Part shown: one piece after another, positions 1 through 9,272 of the stretch
Position numbering within the stretch: the first letter of the stretch is position 1
Layout of the letters: each line of letters starts with the position of its first letter
DNA from: Muricoccus pecuniae
Lineage (GTDB): Bacteria > Pseudomonadota > Alphaproteobacteria > Acetobacterales > Acetobacteraceae
Reading direction: 5' to 3'
NCBI RefSeq assembly: GCF_014199205.1
Contig: NZ_JACIJD010000015.1
Location: forward strand, 1 to 64,000
DNA length: 64,000 nucleotides
The notes under the pieces: generated by a model
Told to the model about the DNA's origin: nothing
The model's database searches: none
What the model saw: the letters and a program-made list of their open reading frames with translations, nothing else
Program-made: the position numbers and the translations under genes

Positions 1-96
1 CGCTGGACCAAGTCCGCCGACGATATCCTCGCCGCCATCCAGCGCTTCTGCCTCCAAACTCAGCAGATCGGAGGAACTACGGAATCAGGACACTAA
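1..96 (+). mobile_element. IS630-family transposase, C-terminal end (partial)
   Basis: The window opens inside a reading frame whose last 31 codons end at TAA 94-96. The tail reads WTKSADDILAAIQRFC and finishes in SGH, the usual ending of IS630/Tc1-type DDE transposases (WTKxADxILAxIxRFC, then a short tail). Only the extreme C-terminus is present, so it is unknown whether the element is intact. The right-hand terminal inverted repeat should lie just after the stop, but I could not define it. The nuclease gene that follows starts 17 bases downstream. Confidence 0.75.
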
Positions 97-112
97 GGAG
101 AAACCAGCGTCG

Positions 113-1075
113 ATGCAGCTCTTAGTCTCGAACCTAGAGGCGAAACGGCCAGTTACTTGGTTGCGGGAGCGGGACATCGATCTCCTTGTCTGCTCAGAGC
201 TCTACGCGAGGGGCTCGCTTTCGGATTGGCTTGGGATGCAACTTGGTGCAACCCCGGGGTCATTTGCCAAAGCGCTTGTATCTCACGCCGAAGTTGACGG
301 CGAAACTGATCTGGTGGTCATCTTCGACGCAGGCGGTCACTGCACCCTCGGTCTGATCGAGAACAAAATTGATGCCGCGTTCCAACCGAATCAGGTTACC
401 CGCTACGCCGCGCGGCGGGAACGGTGGCGGAAGATGGCGAACGTCGAGCGGGTTCAATCTGTCATAATCGCTCCGCAAGCTTATCTGTCGCATGCTGGTT
501 GCGAGCTCTTCGATCTTCGTATTGCATACGAAGAGTTGTGTTCAGTCCTTCGCTCGTGTAGCGACGGCCGATCGGCCTTCCTGGCCGATGTGCTAGAAGC
601 GGGCATTGAGGCTTATCGTCGTGGTTATGTGATGGTCCCAGATGAGCTCTCATCGGCCATATGGAACGCGTCCTGGCAGCAGTCCTGCAATATCACGCCG
701 AAACTCAATTTTCCTCCTCCTGGCGAGAAGCCCGGCAAATCTACTTGGTTCTACTTCCGAGAGCCTTATGGATTTGATAAAAATGACCGGGGCCGCATCT
801 GTATTGTCTTGAAAGCGGACCGTGGCCAAGCGGATTTACAGTTCTCTGCAACCTCGGCAGCGGAACTCGCCAGACGTGCGCGCGAACTCACTCACAATGA
901 CATGAGGATAGTTTCGGCATCAAAATCATCTAGTATCCGGATCACTGTTCCACAGATCAGCTTCACCACGCCGCCGAGCGGGCAGGAGGACAGCATTAGG
1001 GCAGGCCTATACGCGTGCGAACGACTCAGAGCCTTCTACATCGAGCATAGAAATATTTTAGGTGCTTGGCGGTAG
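113..1075 (+). CDS. PD-(D/E)XK nuclease-like protein, probably acquired
   Basis: The 320-residue protein carries a PD-(D/E)XK active-site pattern. An early helix has a Glu (E29), then ETDLVV supplies Asp66, then the strand GLIENK supplies Glu83 and Lys85, followed by the helix QPNQVTRYAARR with the Gln/Tyr/Arg pattern seen in many such nucleases. This suggests a metal-dependent DNA nuclease, typical of restriction or defence genes, but no partner methylase or helicase is visible because the window edge cuts off the left side. Base composition is clearly lower in GC than the genes from 1335 on. A possible ribosome site (GGAG at 97-100) lies 12 bases before the ATG, directly after the IS630 stop codon. 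Residues 110-320 match nothing I recognise. The fold assignment rests on motifs only. Confidence 0.65.
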   Translation: MQLLVSNLEAKRPVTWLRERDIDLLVCSELYARGSLSDWLGMQLGATPGSFAKALVSHAEVDGETDLVVIFDAGGHCTLGLIENKIDAAFQPNQVTRYAARRERWRKMANVERVQSVIIAPQAYLSHAGCELFDLRIAYEELCSVLRSCSDGRSAFLADVLEAGIEAYRRGYVMVPDELSSAIWNASWQQSCNITPKLNFPPPGEKPGKSTWFYFREPYGFDKNDRGRICIVLKADRGQADLQFSATSAAELARRARELTHNDMRIVSASKSSSIRITVPQISFTTPPSGQEDSIRAGLYACERLRAFYIEHRNILGAWR

Positions 1076-1334
1076 ACCCCACCGGGGAGAGAGCGATATC
1101 GATCGTGGTGTCGGGCAATGCCGCAGTTTCGTTCGCCCTCCGCGGCGTTTATCATCTTGCTTTATAAAATCAATATATTATTTCGTCCAGAAGCGCTCAA
1201 ATATAACAAGCTGAGAAGCATACCGATTTCTGAGAACGAACATCAACAGGCATATTCAAAGATGACCGGTGAAAAAATACCTTATGGCTGATCGATATAG
1301 TCAATGCCAAGAGGACTAAGCCTTACTATCCCCC

Positions 1335-2690
1335 TCAGCCCCCCGCCATCGTCAGCCCCTCGATCCGCAGCGTCGGGCTGTCCGTCCCGTGCCGGAACCG
1401 GAGGTCGTTGGCCGGGGTGATGTTCAGGAACATATCCAGCAGGTTCCCGGCGAGGGTCACGCCGGAGAAGGGCTCGGCCACCTTCCCGTCCCGGATCATG
1501 AAGCCCGAGGCGCCGCGGCTGTAGTCGCCGGTCAGGGCGTTGATGCTGCTGCCGATCATCTCGGTCACCAGCAGCCCTTCCTTGATGTCGGCCATCAGGG
1601 CTTCCGGCGTCATCGCGCCCGGCTCCAGCCAGAGATTGGTGGTGGAGGGGGAGGGCGGGCCTCCCACGGAGCGGGAGGCCCGGCCGTTGGACTGCATCCC
1701 GAGCTGCCGGGCGGAGCGCCAGTCGAGCAGCCAGTGGCGGAGCACCCCGTCCTCCACGATGGAGAGGGGGGCGGTGGGCATTCCCTCCGCGTCGAAGGGG
1801 CGGGAGCGGGGGCCGCGCGGGCGGGTGGGGTCGTCGCGCAGTGTCAGGCCCGAGGCCATGACCTTCTGCCCCATCCTCTCCCGCAGGAAGCTCGTCCCGC
1901 GCGCGACGGCGGCGCCGTTCGCCGCGCTGACGAGATGGCCGAGGATCGAGCCGGCCACGCGGGGATCGAGGAGCACGGGCAGCCGGGCCGTCGCGGGGCG
2001 GATCGGGTTCAGCCGCCGCACCGCGCGCTCCCCGGCATTGCGCCCGAGCGTCTCGGGATCGTCGAGGTCCGAGAGATGGGTGGCGGAGGAGAGGTCGTAG
2101 TCCCGCTCCATCGCCGTCCCCTCCCCGGCCAGCGCCGTGACGGAGAGGCTGTGGCCGCTGCGGCTGTAGGTGCCGGCGAAGCCGTTGGAGGCGGCGAGCG
2201 CGATGACGGTGCAGTGCCAGCCGGCATCCGCCCCCTCGGAATTCGTCACGCCGGAAACCGCGCGGGCGGCCTCCTCCGCGCGGCGGGCGCGGGCGGTCAG
2301 CGCCGCGACATCGGGCTCGACGCCGTCATCCATGTCGAGCGCGGCGGCACCCAGCGGCGGCACGCTCTCCGGCAGGGAGCCGAAGGGATCCTCCGGCACG
2401 GCGCGGGCCATGGCGACGGCGCGCTCGGCGAGGGCCGCGAAGCCCCCGGGATCGGCATCGGTGGTGGAGACCACCGCCTGCCGACGGCCGAGGAAGACGC
2501 GCAGCCCGATGTCGAAGCCCTCGGACCGCTCGACCGCCTCCACCTCGCCCAGCCGCATCCCCACGGAGAGCGAGGCGCCGGAGGCCATCATCGCGTCCGC
2601 CGCATCGGCCCCCGCCGCGCGCGCGGCGGCGACGAGGTCGGACAGGACCTCGCGCGGATCGGCCTTGGGCCGCTCGGCCGTCGCGCTCAC
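1335..2690 (-). CDS. pmbA: TldE/PmbA-family metallopeptidase subunit
   Basis: The 451-residue protein is the usual length of the TldE/PmbA subunit. With TldD it forms a cytoplasmic peptidase that trims peptides and helps mature microcin- or CcdA-like substrates. It has the N-terminal TldD/PmbA domain (a run around VEAVERSEGFDIGLRVF), the central domain and the conserved C-terminal stretch GNLLDMFLNITPANDLRF. It lacks the metal-binding HExxH, as expected for TldE rather than TldD. The start is a GTG (2688-2690) that overlaps the stop of the upstream M16 gene in GTGA, which fixes the reading frame and implies translational coupling. No TldD is in the window. A much longer frame runs on upstream of the GTG but is only a shadow of the M16 gene. 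Confidence 0.88.
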   Translation of the reverse strand: MSATAERPKADPREVLSDLVAAARAAGADAADAMMASGASLSVGMRLGEVEAVERSEGFDIGLRVFLGRRQAVVSTTDADPGGFAALAERAVAMARAVPEDPFGSLPESVPPLGAAALDMDDGVEPDVAALTARARRAEEAARAVSGVTNSEGADAGWHCTVIALAASNGFAGTYSRSGHSLSVTALAGEGTAMERDYDLSSATHLSDLDDPETLGRNAGERAVRRLNPIRPATARLPVLLDPRVAGSILGHLVSAANGAAVARGTSFLRERMGQKVMASGLTLRDDPTRPRGPRSRPFDAEGMPTAPLSIVEDGVLRHWLLDWRSARQLGMQSNGRASRSVGGPPSPSTTNLWLEPGAMTPEALMADIKEGLLVTEMIGSSINALTGDYSRGASGFMIRDGKVAEPFSGVTLAGNLLDMFLNITPANDLRFRHGTDSPTLRIEGLTMAGG

Positions 2691-3994
2691 GCCGCCAGCC
2701 TCTCGGCCACTTCCGGCAGGTGCGGGACGCGGCCCGCGGGGCCGAGGGCGGCGAGGGTCGGCGCGGCGCGGAAGGCGCGGGTGGCGGCGGCCTGGATCTG
2801 CTCCACCGTCACGGCGGCGATCTTCGCCTTCGTCTCCTCGACCGGGATGATGCGGCCATGGACCTGGAGCTGGCGGGCGAGCTGCTCGCAACGCGAGCCC
2901 GTGGACTCCAGCGACATGAGCACGGAGGCCCGGAGCTGCGCCTTGGCGCGGGCCAGCTCCTCCTCTGTCACGTCGTGCTGCACGCGGCGCAGTTCCTCCA
3001 GCGTCGCAGGCATGAGTTCGGCCGCCTGCTCCTCGCCCGTGCCGGCATAGATGGTGAACAGGCCGTGGTCCCGGTACGGCGAGTGGAAGGAGTAGACGGA
3101 GTAGACGAGGCCGCGGCGCTCCCGGATCTCCTGGAACAGGCGGGAGGACATGCCGCCGCCGAGGATCGTGGAGAGCAGCATCGTCGGGTAGTGCATCGGG
3201 TCGCCATAGGCGGGGCCGGGGAAGCCCAGCAGCAGGTGGACCTGGTCGAGGTCGCGCTCCTCGCGGAACTCGCCGCCGGTGTAGCGGGCGGGCTCGGCGC
3301 GGTGCTGCTCGATGGTGGGCAGGTCGGCGAAGTGCCGCTTCGTCAGCTCCACCAGCGCGTCGTGGTCCACCGCGCCCGCGGCGGCCACCACCATGCGCGA
3401 GGGGCCGTAATGGCGGCGCATGTAGCCCGTCAGCGCCTCGCGCGGCAGCGTCTCGATGATGCTGGCCGGGCCGAGCGTCGGGCGGCCCATGGGCTGGCCG
3501 GCATAGGCCGTGTCCTGGAAGTGGTCGAAGATGATGTCGTCGGGCGTGTCGTTCGCCTGGCCGATCTCCTGCAGGATCACGCCGCGCTCGCGCTCCACCT
3601 CCTCCGGGATGAAGGTGGAGTGCGTCAGGATGTCGCCGAGGATGTCGGCCGCGAGCGGCAGGTCCTCCTTCAGCACCTTCGCGTAGTAGGCGGTGGTCTC
3701 GCGCGCGGTGTAGGCGTTCAGGTGCCCGCCCACGGCCTCGATCTCGCGCGCGATGGCCTGGGCGTCCCGCCGCTCCGTACCCTTGAAGGCCATGTGCTCG
3801 AGGAAGTGGGAGACGCCGTTCTCCTCCGCCGCCTCGTCCCGCGTGCCCGTGTGGACATAGGCGCCGATGGAGGCAGTCTCCACCCGGGCCATGGTGTCGG
3901 AGACGACGGTGAGGCCGTTGGGGAGCCGGGTCAGGCGCACGGCGCCACCGTTCAGGGCGGGATCGGTGGCGGTGGCCAGGGTGTGCTCGGTCAT
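2687..3994 (-). CDS. M16-family zinc peptidase (processing peptidase-like)
   Basis: The 435-residue protein is an insulinase/pitrilysin-family peptidase of the short, mitochondrial-processing-peptidase-like type common in alphaproteobacteria. The inverted zinc motif HFLEH is at residues 63-67, and the typical downstream strand LNAYTARETTAYYAK follows. A glycine-rich segment (ILGGGMSSRLFQEIRE) marks the second M16 domain, so both the catalytic and the inactive half are present. Start ATG 3992-3994 gives the conserved N-terminus (RLPNGLTVVSD). The gene reads directly into pmbA with a four-base overlap, so the two peptidases are probably co-expressed. It acts in the cytoplasm or periplasm; there is no clear signal peptide. 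Confidence 0.9.
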   Translation of the reverse strand: MTEHTLATATDPALNGGAVRLTRLPNGLTVVSDTMARVETASIGAYVHTGTRDEAAEENGVSHFLEHMAFKGTERRDAQAIAREIEAVGGHLNAYTARETTAYYAKVLKEDLPLAADILGDILTHSTFIPEEVERERGVILQEIGQANDTPDDIIFDHFQDTAYAGQPMGRPTLGPASIIETLPREALTGYMRRHYGPSRMVVAAAGAVDHDALVELTKRHFADLPTIEQHRAEPARYTGGEFREERDLDQVHLLLGFPGPAYGDPMHYPTMLLSTILGGGMSSRLFQEIRERRGLVYSVYSFHSPYRDHGLFTIYAGTGEEQAAELMPATLEELRRVQHDVTEEELARAKAQLRASVLMSLESTGSRCEQLARQLQVHGRIIPVEETKAKIAAVTVEQIQAAATRAFRAAPTLAALGPAGRVPHLPEVAERLAA

Positions 3995-4101
3995 GCTGTG
4001 GGGGCGGCTTCCGGGAAACGGGGGCAGAACTCGCCCTAATGTAGGGTGTCCGGCCCCGCCCTGCGAGCCACCCTCCCCGGGCCTCGTTGCGCGGGCGTGC
4101 C

Positions 4102-4824
4102 TCAGCGCGCCGCGCGCAGGGGCAGGGGCGGCGCGGGCGGGGGGAGGGGTAGCACCGCCCGGGCCGCGCGCGGGGGCGGCTCCTCGCCTCCGGGCGGCAG
4201 CCGCGGGAAGAGCAGGATGAAGCCGGCGAAGGCGGCCGCGGCCAGCGGCCGGAGCGCCGGGCGAGGCCAGCGCCCCCTGGCGCGGGCGGGCCGGCGGGCG
4301 CGACGGCGGCGGGCGCGGGTGGGTTCCTCCTCCGTGGCGGGTGCCGGGGCCTCGGGGAACTGGAACAGCGTGTCCGCCCGGGGCAGGTCGGAGACGTGCA
4401 GCAGCAGCACCCCGACCCGCGCGGCCAGCGCGTGGGCGGAGGCGGTGTAGGGCGCGTTGGAGACCACCGCCGCCCCGTCCGCCCCGGCATAGCCGCGTCC
4501 CGCCAGCGCCTCCTGCACCGCCTTGTTGCCCACTGGGCGCGCGTAGAGCTTGCACTGCAGCACGACCTTGCGCCCGGCCTTGCGGGCCAGCACGTCCACC
4601 CCCTGGTCGCCCGATCCGCGCCCGACGGTGACGGACCAGCCGCGCGCGGCCAGGACGTCGGCGCAGTGCTGCTCGAACTCGCGCGGGGTGAGGGTGGGCT
4701 TGGCGACCTCCGGCCGCACCCGAGCGGCTTCGGATGCGGGCTCGGGCGGCAGGCCGTGGACGAGGACCAGCAGCGCCGCCAGGGCGAGGAGCGCGAGCGC
4801 GGCGAGGAGCAGCCCCGTTCCCAT
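4102..4824 (-). CDS. Membrane-anchored Mrr-type restriction endonuclease-like protein
   Basis: The 240-residue protein begins with a membrane segment (about residues 5-22). A restriction-endonuclease (Mrr) domain follows: helix LTPREFEQHCADVLAARGW, then GDQGVDVLARK with Asp73/Asp77, then VLQCKLY with Gln90 and Lys92, the QxK variant of the PD-(D/E)XK site. A second hydrophobic segment lies at about 185-205, before a Pro/Arg-rich tail. Similar membrane-tethered Mrr-domain proteins are widespread; their substrates are unknown and not all restrict phage DNA. A GGAG ribosome site lies just before ATG 4822-4824. The gene sits upstream of the M16 peptidase with about 107 bases between, so operon membership is uncertain. 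Confidence 0.75.
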   Translation of the reverse strand: MGTGLLLAALALLALAALLVLVHGLPPEPASEAARVRPEVAKPTLTPREFEQHCADVLAARGWSVTVGRGSGDQGVDVLARKAGRKVVLQCKLYARPVGNKAVQEALAGRGYAGADGAAVVSNAPYTASAHALAARVGVLLLHVSDLPRADTLFQFPEAPAPATEEEPTRARRRRARRPARARGRWPRPALRPLAAAAFAGFILLFPRLPPGGEEPPPRAARAVLPLPPPAPPLPLRAAR

Positions 4825-5196
4825 GCCCTCTCCGGCCGGCTGGATGTCACCGGCGGGCCGCCGGACGGCCTGTCCGGGGTTGCGACTCGGGCGATTGCTG
4901 CCGAACAGAGCTATTAGGTGCCGTTCTTGAGAGGGAACTTCAAGGACGGAGTCTAAGCTGGGTCCTGAAAAAGCTCTGCCGGATCAGTTCTTTGCTTCGC
5001 GGCACCAGCTCGCGATGACCTGCGCCGTCCCTCCCCGCCCGAAGGCCGCGCACGCCAACTCCCCGTCAGGCGCTGGGACCGGCCTGCCCGCGGGCTGGCC
5101 GACCCCAGAGCTGCATTAACGATTTTTCCATAAACGTGACTGTTCGCGAAAAAGTTACCGGATCTATAACGCGCCGATCTGATCTGGAGACGCAAC
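4825..5196. other. Divergent intergenic region with a hairpin
   Basis: This 372-base stretch separates the Mrr-type gene (leftward) from the RTX gene (rightward) and has no convincing gene. At 5081-5100 lies a near-palindrome built on GCCCGCGGGC with GGCC on both sides, and flanking CTGGG/CCCAG bases extend it to roughly 5072-5112. The following 50 bases are AT-rich and probably hold the RTX promoter, although no clear -35/-10 pair stands out. The segment 4915-5000 has a different texture from its surroundings, but I could not match it to a known transposase. Confidence 0.45.
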
Positions 5197-7653
5197 GTGC
5201 GGTTCGGCACACAGAACGACGATAGCTTCGCGACCTCCTTCGGCCAGGACAGCCTCGATGCGGGGACCGGCCAGGACAAGATTGTTTACGACGCCACCGC
5301 CTACACGCCGGGCTCCACGATCACGCAGACGATCAACGGCGGCGGCGGCACGGACACGCTGACCATCCGCCTGACCCAGGAGCAGCTCGAGAAGCTCCGG
5401 GGCGAGCTCTACGCCTATGCGGCGGCGCTGCCGAAGGAACTGAACTTCTACGACCAGAACATCAGGCCCACCGCCGACAACCCGCTCCAGATCAAGCCGG
5501 ACATGCTGAAGCAGCTGATGGCGGGGACGCTGACGACGGGCCAGAACAACCAGGCGACGCCCTTCGAGTTCGCCTCGATCGGCGTCAAGATCACACAGTT
5601 CGAGGCCCTGCGCTTCGAGGTCGCCAGCGCCGCGCCGGTAGCGGCGCCCCCGGTCGTGACACCTCCAGTGGTGACGCCCCCGGCGGTTAATCGCGACGTC
5701 ACCGGCACGGCCGCCGAGGACGGGGCGGTCTCCGTCCTCAAGGTGCTGGCCGATGCCCCCGGCGGCAAGCCGCTGACGGTGACCGGGCTTTCCGCGACCC
5801 TGCCCGCCGGCGTGACCTATGACGCGCTCACGGGCAGCCTCAAGCTCGATCCGCGCCATGCCGCCTTCCAGTCGCTGGCCGGCGGCGAGACGACGACGGT
5901 CACGGTCAGCTACGGCATCTCGGACGGCAGCGTGACCACCTCCGCCCGCGCGACCTGGACGGTGACCGGCACGAATGACGGCCCGGTGGCCGCCGCGGCG
6001 ACGCAGGCCGGCACGGTCGCCGAGGACCGCGTGGCGGGTGCGAGCGGCGCCTTCACCTTCTCCGACCCTGACGGGAAGGACGTGCACAGCCAGATCGTCT
6101 CCGGCCCGGCGAACGGCTACGGCACGCTGAAGGCCATCCTCGCCACCGACAGCACGGGCGGCGGTACGGGCGAGGTGAAGTGGAGCTACACGCTCGACAA
6201 CGCCAAGGCGCAGTCCCTCGCCTTGGGGCAGAAGGTGACGGAGAACTGGACCGTCACGCTCGATGACGGCCGTGGCGGCACCATCGGCAAGGCGGTCGCC
6301 ATCACCATCGAAGGCGCGAACGACGCGCTGGTCATCACCGGCGCGGGCGCGGCGAGCACGATCACCGAGGATACGAAGCTCCCCGCGACCGGCACCATTT
6401 TCTTCACCGATGCCGACCTGACCGACCGCCACACCGTGAAGGTCGTGCCGGCCAGCGGCCAGACCGCGCTCGGCACCCTCTCGCTGGGTGCCGTGAGCCA
6501 GGACGGGGCCGCCAGGTCGCTGGGCTGGAGCTACCAGCTCGACAACGCCAAGGCGCAGTATCTCGGTGCCGAGGCGAGGGTGACGGAGCGCTACACCATC
6601 CTCATCGACGACGGCCATGGCGGCACCGCCCGCCAGGACGTCGCCGTCACCATCAACGGCGCGAACGATGCGCCGTCGGCGGGAGCGGACACGATCCTCG
6701 TCTCCACGGAGACGAAAAATGTCGCGCTGCCCTTCTCGGTTTTCCTGGCAAATGACAGCGATGCCGAGGAGAAATCGCTGACGATCAATAACGTTTTCGG
6801 CGCAAGCTCGGGCTTGGGCGGGCTGAAGATCGACAATGGCAAGATCACCTTCGATGTGACCGCCAAGGCGGCAGGCATGGAGTCCTTCAGCTACGAGCTG
6901 TCCGACGGGAAGGGCGGCACGACCCTGGGCACGGTTAACCTCAAGGTTCTCTCGACCACGGTGGAGGCCGATGACGTCAAGCTGTCCGGCTCCTACGCCG
7001 CGTCCTGGATCGATGCCGGGAACGCCGATGATATGGTCACGGTCGTGGACAGCACCGGGAGCCCGCAGCGCGACTGGCTCGTCGGCGGTACCCACAACGA
7101 CAAGCTCCGGGGCGGGGCCGGCGACGACTCGCTCGATGGCGGCACCCACGATGACACCCTGTACGGCGAGGCGGACAACGACACGCTGCTCGGCGGCACC
7201 GGCAACGACACGCTCTGGGGCGGAACCGGTGCTGACTCGCTCGATGGCGGCAACAACGACGACACCCTGTACGGCGAGGCCGACAACGACACGCTGGTCG
7301 GCGGCGAAAACAACGACACGCTCTGGGGCGGATCCGGCGCCGACTTCCTCAGCGGCGGGAACAACGAGGACAGGCTGGCCGGCGGGGTGGGCGACGACCG
7401 GCTGAACGGCGGCAAGGGCGACGACGTCTTCGTCTTCTCGAAGGGCGACGGCCGCGACGTGATCGAGGACTTCCGCGTCGCCGGCACTGACAAGCTGGAC
7501 CTCGACACTGCCTTGGTAACCCTGACGAAGACGAGCTTCGAGGGCGTGGTCTCCACCCGCATCACCGCGCAGGGCTGGGCGGCGGGTGACGAGATCATCC
7601 TGAAGGGGTTCGACTACACGGTGGCTCCGACCGCGTCCGGCTGGATCATCTAG
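5197..7653 (+). CDS. Large VCBS/RTX calcium-binding protein (type I secretion substrate)
   Basis: The 818-residue protein has no N-terminal signal peptide. Residues about 165-560 hold repeated immunoglobulin-like VCBS/cadherin-like modules: NDAPxAxxD-type linkers and ITINGANDAP-like strands recur at about residues 260, 372 and 488. Residues about 628-745 hold RTX nonapeptides of the GGxGxDxLx type (for example GGAGDDSLDGG), which bind calcium and form a beta-roll. The last 70 residues resemble the C-terminal signal region of type I secretion substrates (DVIEDFRVAGTDKLDL). It is probably an extracellular adhesin-like or matrix protein. The start is GTG 5197-5199; there is no better start inside the conserved region. 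No HlyB/HlyD/TolC exporter is in the window. A strong bidirectional hairpin follows the stop. Confidence 0.88.
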   Translation: MRFGTQNDDSFATSFGQDSLDAGTGQDKIVYDATAYTPGSTITQTINGGGGTDTLTIRLTQEQLEKLRGELYAYAAALPKELNFYDQNIRPTADNPLQIKPDMLKQLMAGTLTTGQNNQATPFEFASIGVKITQFEALRFEVASAAPVAAPPVVTPPVVTPPAVNRDVTGTAAEDGAVSVLKVLADAPGGKPLTVTGLSATLPAGVTYDALTGSLKLDPRHAAFQSLAGGETTTVTVSYGISDGSVTTSARATWTVTGTNDGPVAAAATQAGTVAEDRVAGASGAFTFSDPDGKDVHSQIVSGPANGYGTLKAILATDSTGGGTGEVKWSYTLDNAKAQSLALGQKVTENWTVTLDDGRGGTIGKAVAITIEGANDALVITGAGAASTITEDTKLPATGTIFFTDADLTDRHTVKVVPASGQTALGTLSLGAVSQDGAARSLGWSYQLDNAKAQYLGAEARVTERYTILIDDGHGGTARQDVAVTINGANDAPSAGADTILVSTETKNVALPFSVFLANDSDAEEKSLTINNVFGASSGLGGLKIDNGKITFDVTAKAAGMESFSYELSDGKGGTTLGTVNLKVLSTTVEADDVKLSGSYAASWIDAGNADDMVTVVDSTGSPQRDWLVGGTHNDKLRGGAGDDSLDGGTHDDTLYGEADNDTLLGGTGNDTLWGGTGADSLDGGNNDDTLYGEADNDTLVGGENNDTLWGGSGADFLSGGNNEDRLAGGVGDDRLNGGKGDDVFVFSKGDGRDVIEDFRVAGTDKLDLDTALVTLTKTSFEGVVSTRITAQGWAAGDEIILKGFDYTVAPTASGWII

Positions 7654-7671
7654 GCGAGGCTGCATGGACGA

Positions 7672-7703
7672 AGGGCCGCAGGGGAGACCCCGCGGCCCTT
7701 TTC
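7672..7703. terminator. Bidirectional rho-independent terminator
   Basis: A nine-base stem AAGGGCCGC/GCGGCCCTT is continued by a four-base GGGG/CCCC stem with one bulged A and an AGA loop, and is followed by a short T run on the plus strand. It lies between the converging RTX gene and thrC, so it can end transcription from both sides. Confidence 0.75.
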
Positions 7704-7725
7704 CATGTCGCCCGGCGCGGTCCTC

Positions 7726-9126
7726 TCAGCCGTTCCGGCGCGCGTGGCTCCGCACCGCCGACTGCACCGCAGCAAGGTCGTTCGGCAGCACGTCGAAGCG
7801 CTCCTCGCGCGCGTAGAGATCCGCCAGGTGCGGCGGCAGCTCGGGGCGGGTGCCGGTGGCCTGCTCCACCGCGTCCGGGAACTTCGCGGGATGGGCGGTG
7901 GCGGCGATGACGATGGGAACGCCCACCTTCTCCGGCGCGCAGGCGTGGCTGGCGGCCGTGCCGGCGGCCGTGTGCGGGTCGGCGAGGTAGCCCTGGGCGT
8001 GCAGGCGGCGCATCTCGGAGATCGTGTCCTCGTCGGAGACGGCGAGGCCGTGGAAGAGGGAGGTCGCCCCCTGCCAGGCGTCGTCCGGCACGGGCATGGT
8101 GCCGGTCTCGCGGAAGGCGCGCATCGTCGCCGCCGTCCGCGCGCCGTCCCGGTCCAGCAGCTCGAAGAGCAGCCGCTCGAAGTTGGAGGAGACCTGGATG
8201 TCCATGCTCGGCGACAGGCTCGGCGTCACCGGGCGGGCGGACATGTCGTTCGCCGTGATCCAGCGCGCGAGGATGTCGTTGCGGTTGGCGCCGATGATCA
8301 GCGCGGTGACGGGCAGCCCCATGCGCCGCGCGGCCCAGGCGGCGAAGACGTTGCCGAAGTTGCCGGTGGGCACGGCGAAGGCCACCTCCCGCTCCGGCGC
8401 GCCGAGGGAGAGGGCGGCGTAGACGTAGTAGGGGATCTGCGCCGCGATCCGCGCCCAGTTGATGGAGTTGACGGCCGAGAGGTTCATCTCCGCGCGGAAG
8501 GGCGCGTCGTTGAACATGGCCTTCACCATGTCCTGGCAGGTGTCGAAGTCGCCCTTGATCGCGATGTTGCGCACGTTGGGCGAGAGCACGGTCGTCATCT
8601 GCCGGCGCTGCACGGCGCTGGTGCGGCCCTCCGGGTGGAGGATGACGATGTCGAGGTTGGCGCGGTCCCGGCAGGCCTCGATCGCCGCCGAGCCCGTGTC
8701 GCCGGAGGTGGCGCCGACGATGGTGATGCGCTCCCCCCGCCGGGCCAGCACATGGTCGAACATGCGGCCGAGGAGCTGGAGGGCGAAGTCCTTGAAGGCG
8801 AGGGTGGGGCCGTGGAACAGCTCCAGCGCGAAGCGGCGCTCGTCGAGCTGCACGAGCGGCGCCACGGCGGGGGTGGCGAAGCCGGCATAGGCGTCCCGGC
8901 ACATGTCCCGCAGCACCCCGTCCGCGAAGGTGTCGCCGGTGAAGCGGGAGATGATCTCGGCCGCGAGATCGGAATAGGGCAGGCCACGCAGCGCCTCCCA
9001 CTCCTCGCCCGCCAGGGTCGGCCAGCTCTCCGGCAGGAACAGGCCGCCATCCTCGGCCAGCCCGGCCAGGAGGACGGATTCGAAGTCGCGGGGGGCGGCC
9101 TCGCCGCGGGTGGAGACGTAGCGCAT
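7726..9126 (-). CDS. thrC: Threonine synthase
   Basis: The 466-residue protein matches PLP-dependent threonine synthase (O-phosphohomoserine to threonine), the last step of threonine biosynthesis. The N-terminus MRYVSTRGEAAPRDFESVLL is typical, the PLP lysine lies in the motif TLAFKDFALQLLGR, and the glycine-rich phosphate-binding loop is VGATSGDTGSAA. The chosen ATG (9124-9126) gives the family length. An in-frame extension to 9222 adds 32 residues of low-complexity sequence and is not conserved. The gene is transcribed alone, convergent with the RTX gene and divergent from the monooxygenase-like gene. Confidence 0.95.
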   Translation of the reverse strand: MRYVSTRGEAAPRDFESVLLAGLAEDGGLFLPESWPTLAGEEWEALRGLPYSDLAAEIISRFTGDTFADGVLRDMCRDAYAGFATPAVAPLVQLDERRFALELFHGPTLAFKDFALQLLGRMFDHVLARRGERITIVGATSGDTGSAAIEACRDRANLDIVILHPEGRTSAVQRRQMTTVLSPNVRNIAIKGDFDTCQDMVKAMFNDAPFRAEMNLSAVNSINWARIAAQIPYYVYAALSLGAPEREVAFAVPTGNFGNVFAAWAARRMGLPVTALIIGANRNDILARWITANDMSARPVTPSLSPSMDIQVSSNFERLLFELLDRDGARTAATMRAFRETGTMPVPDDAWQGATSLFHGLAVSDEDTISEMRRLHAQGYLADPHTAAGTAASHACAPEKVGVPIVIAATAHPAKFPDAVEQATGTRPELPPHLADLYAREERFDVLPNDLAAVQSAVRSHARRNG

Positions 9127-9272
9127 GGGCGGGGGCTTAGCGGAAAGGGGGCACGGCCGGAATGGCGCGTCTTGCATGGGCGAATCGTCCCCCGGGCGGC
9201 ACGGGGCGCCCTTCCCGCCCACGCCGCCGCCGGCCTAGCCTGCCCTCCGCGAATAACGGAGAGGAACCGCCC

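Noticed and set aside
2691-4850. Upstream part of a 1171-codon frame that continues through the M16 region in the pmbA frame
   Set aside because: Only the part from the GTG at 2690 matches PmbA. The rest is Arg/Pro/His-rich shadow of the M16 and Mrr-type genes.
4915-5010. Possible transposase remnant in the gap before the RTX gene
   Set aside because: Translations in several frames gave no recognisable transposase motif.
7081-7420. Regularly spaced DNA repeats in the RTX gene as a possible CRISPR array
   Set aside because: The periodicity is the nine-codon RTX repeat in a coding frame; no conserved repeat with unique spacers.
5164-7665. An 833-codon frame antisense to the RTX gene
   Set aside because: It is composed of Ala/Val/Gly/Arg-biased sequence produced by the high-GC third positions of the RTX gene and has no conserved domain.
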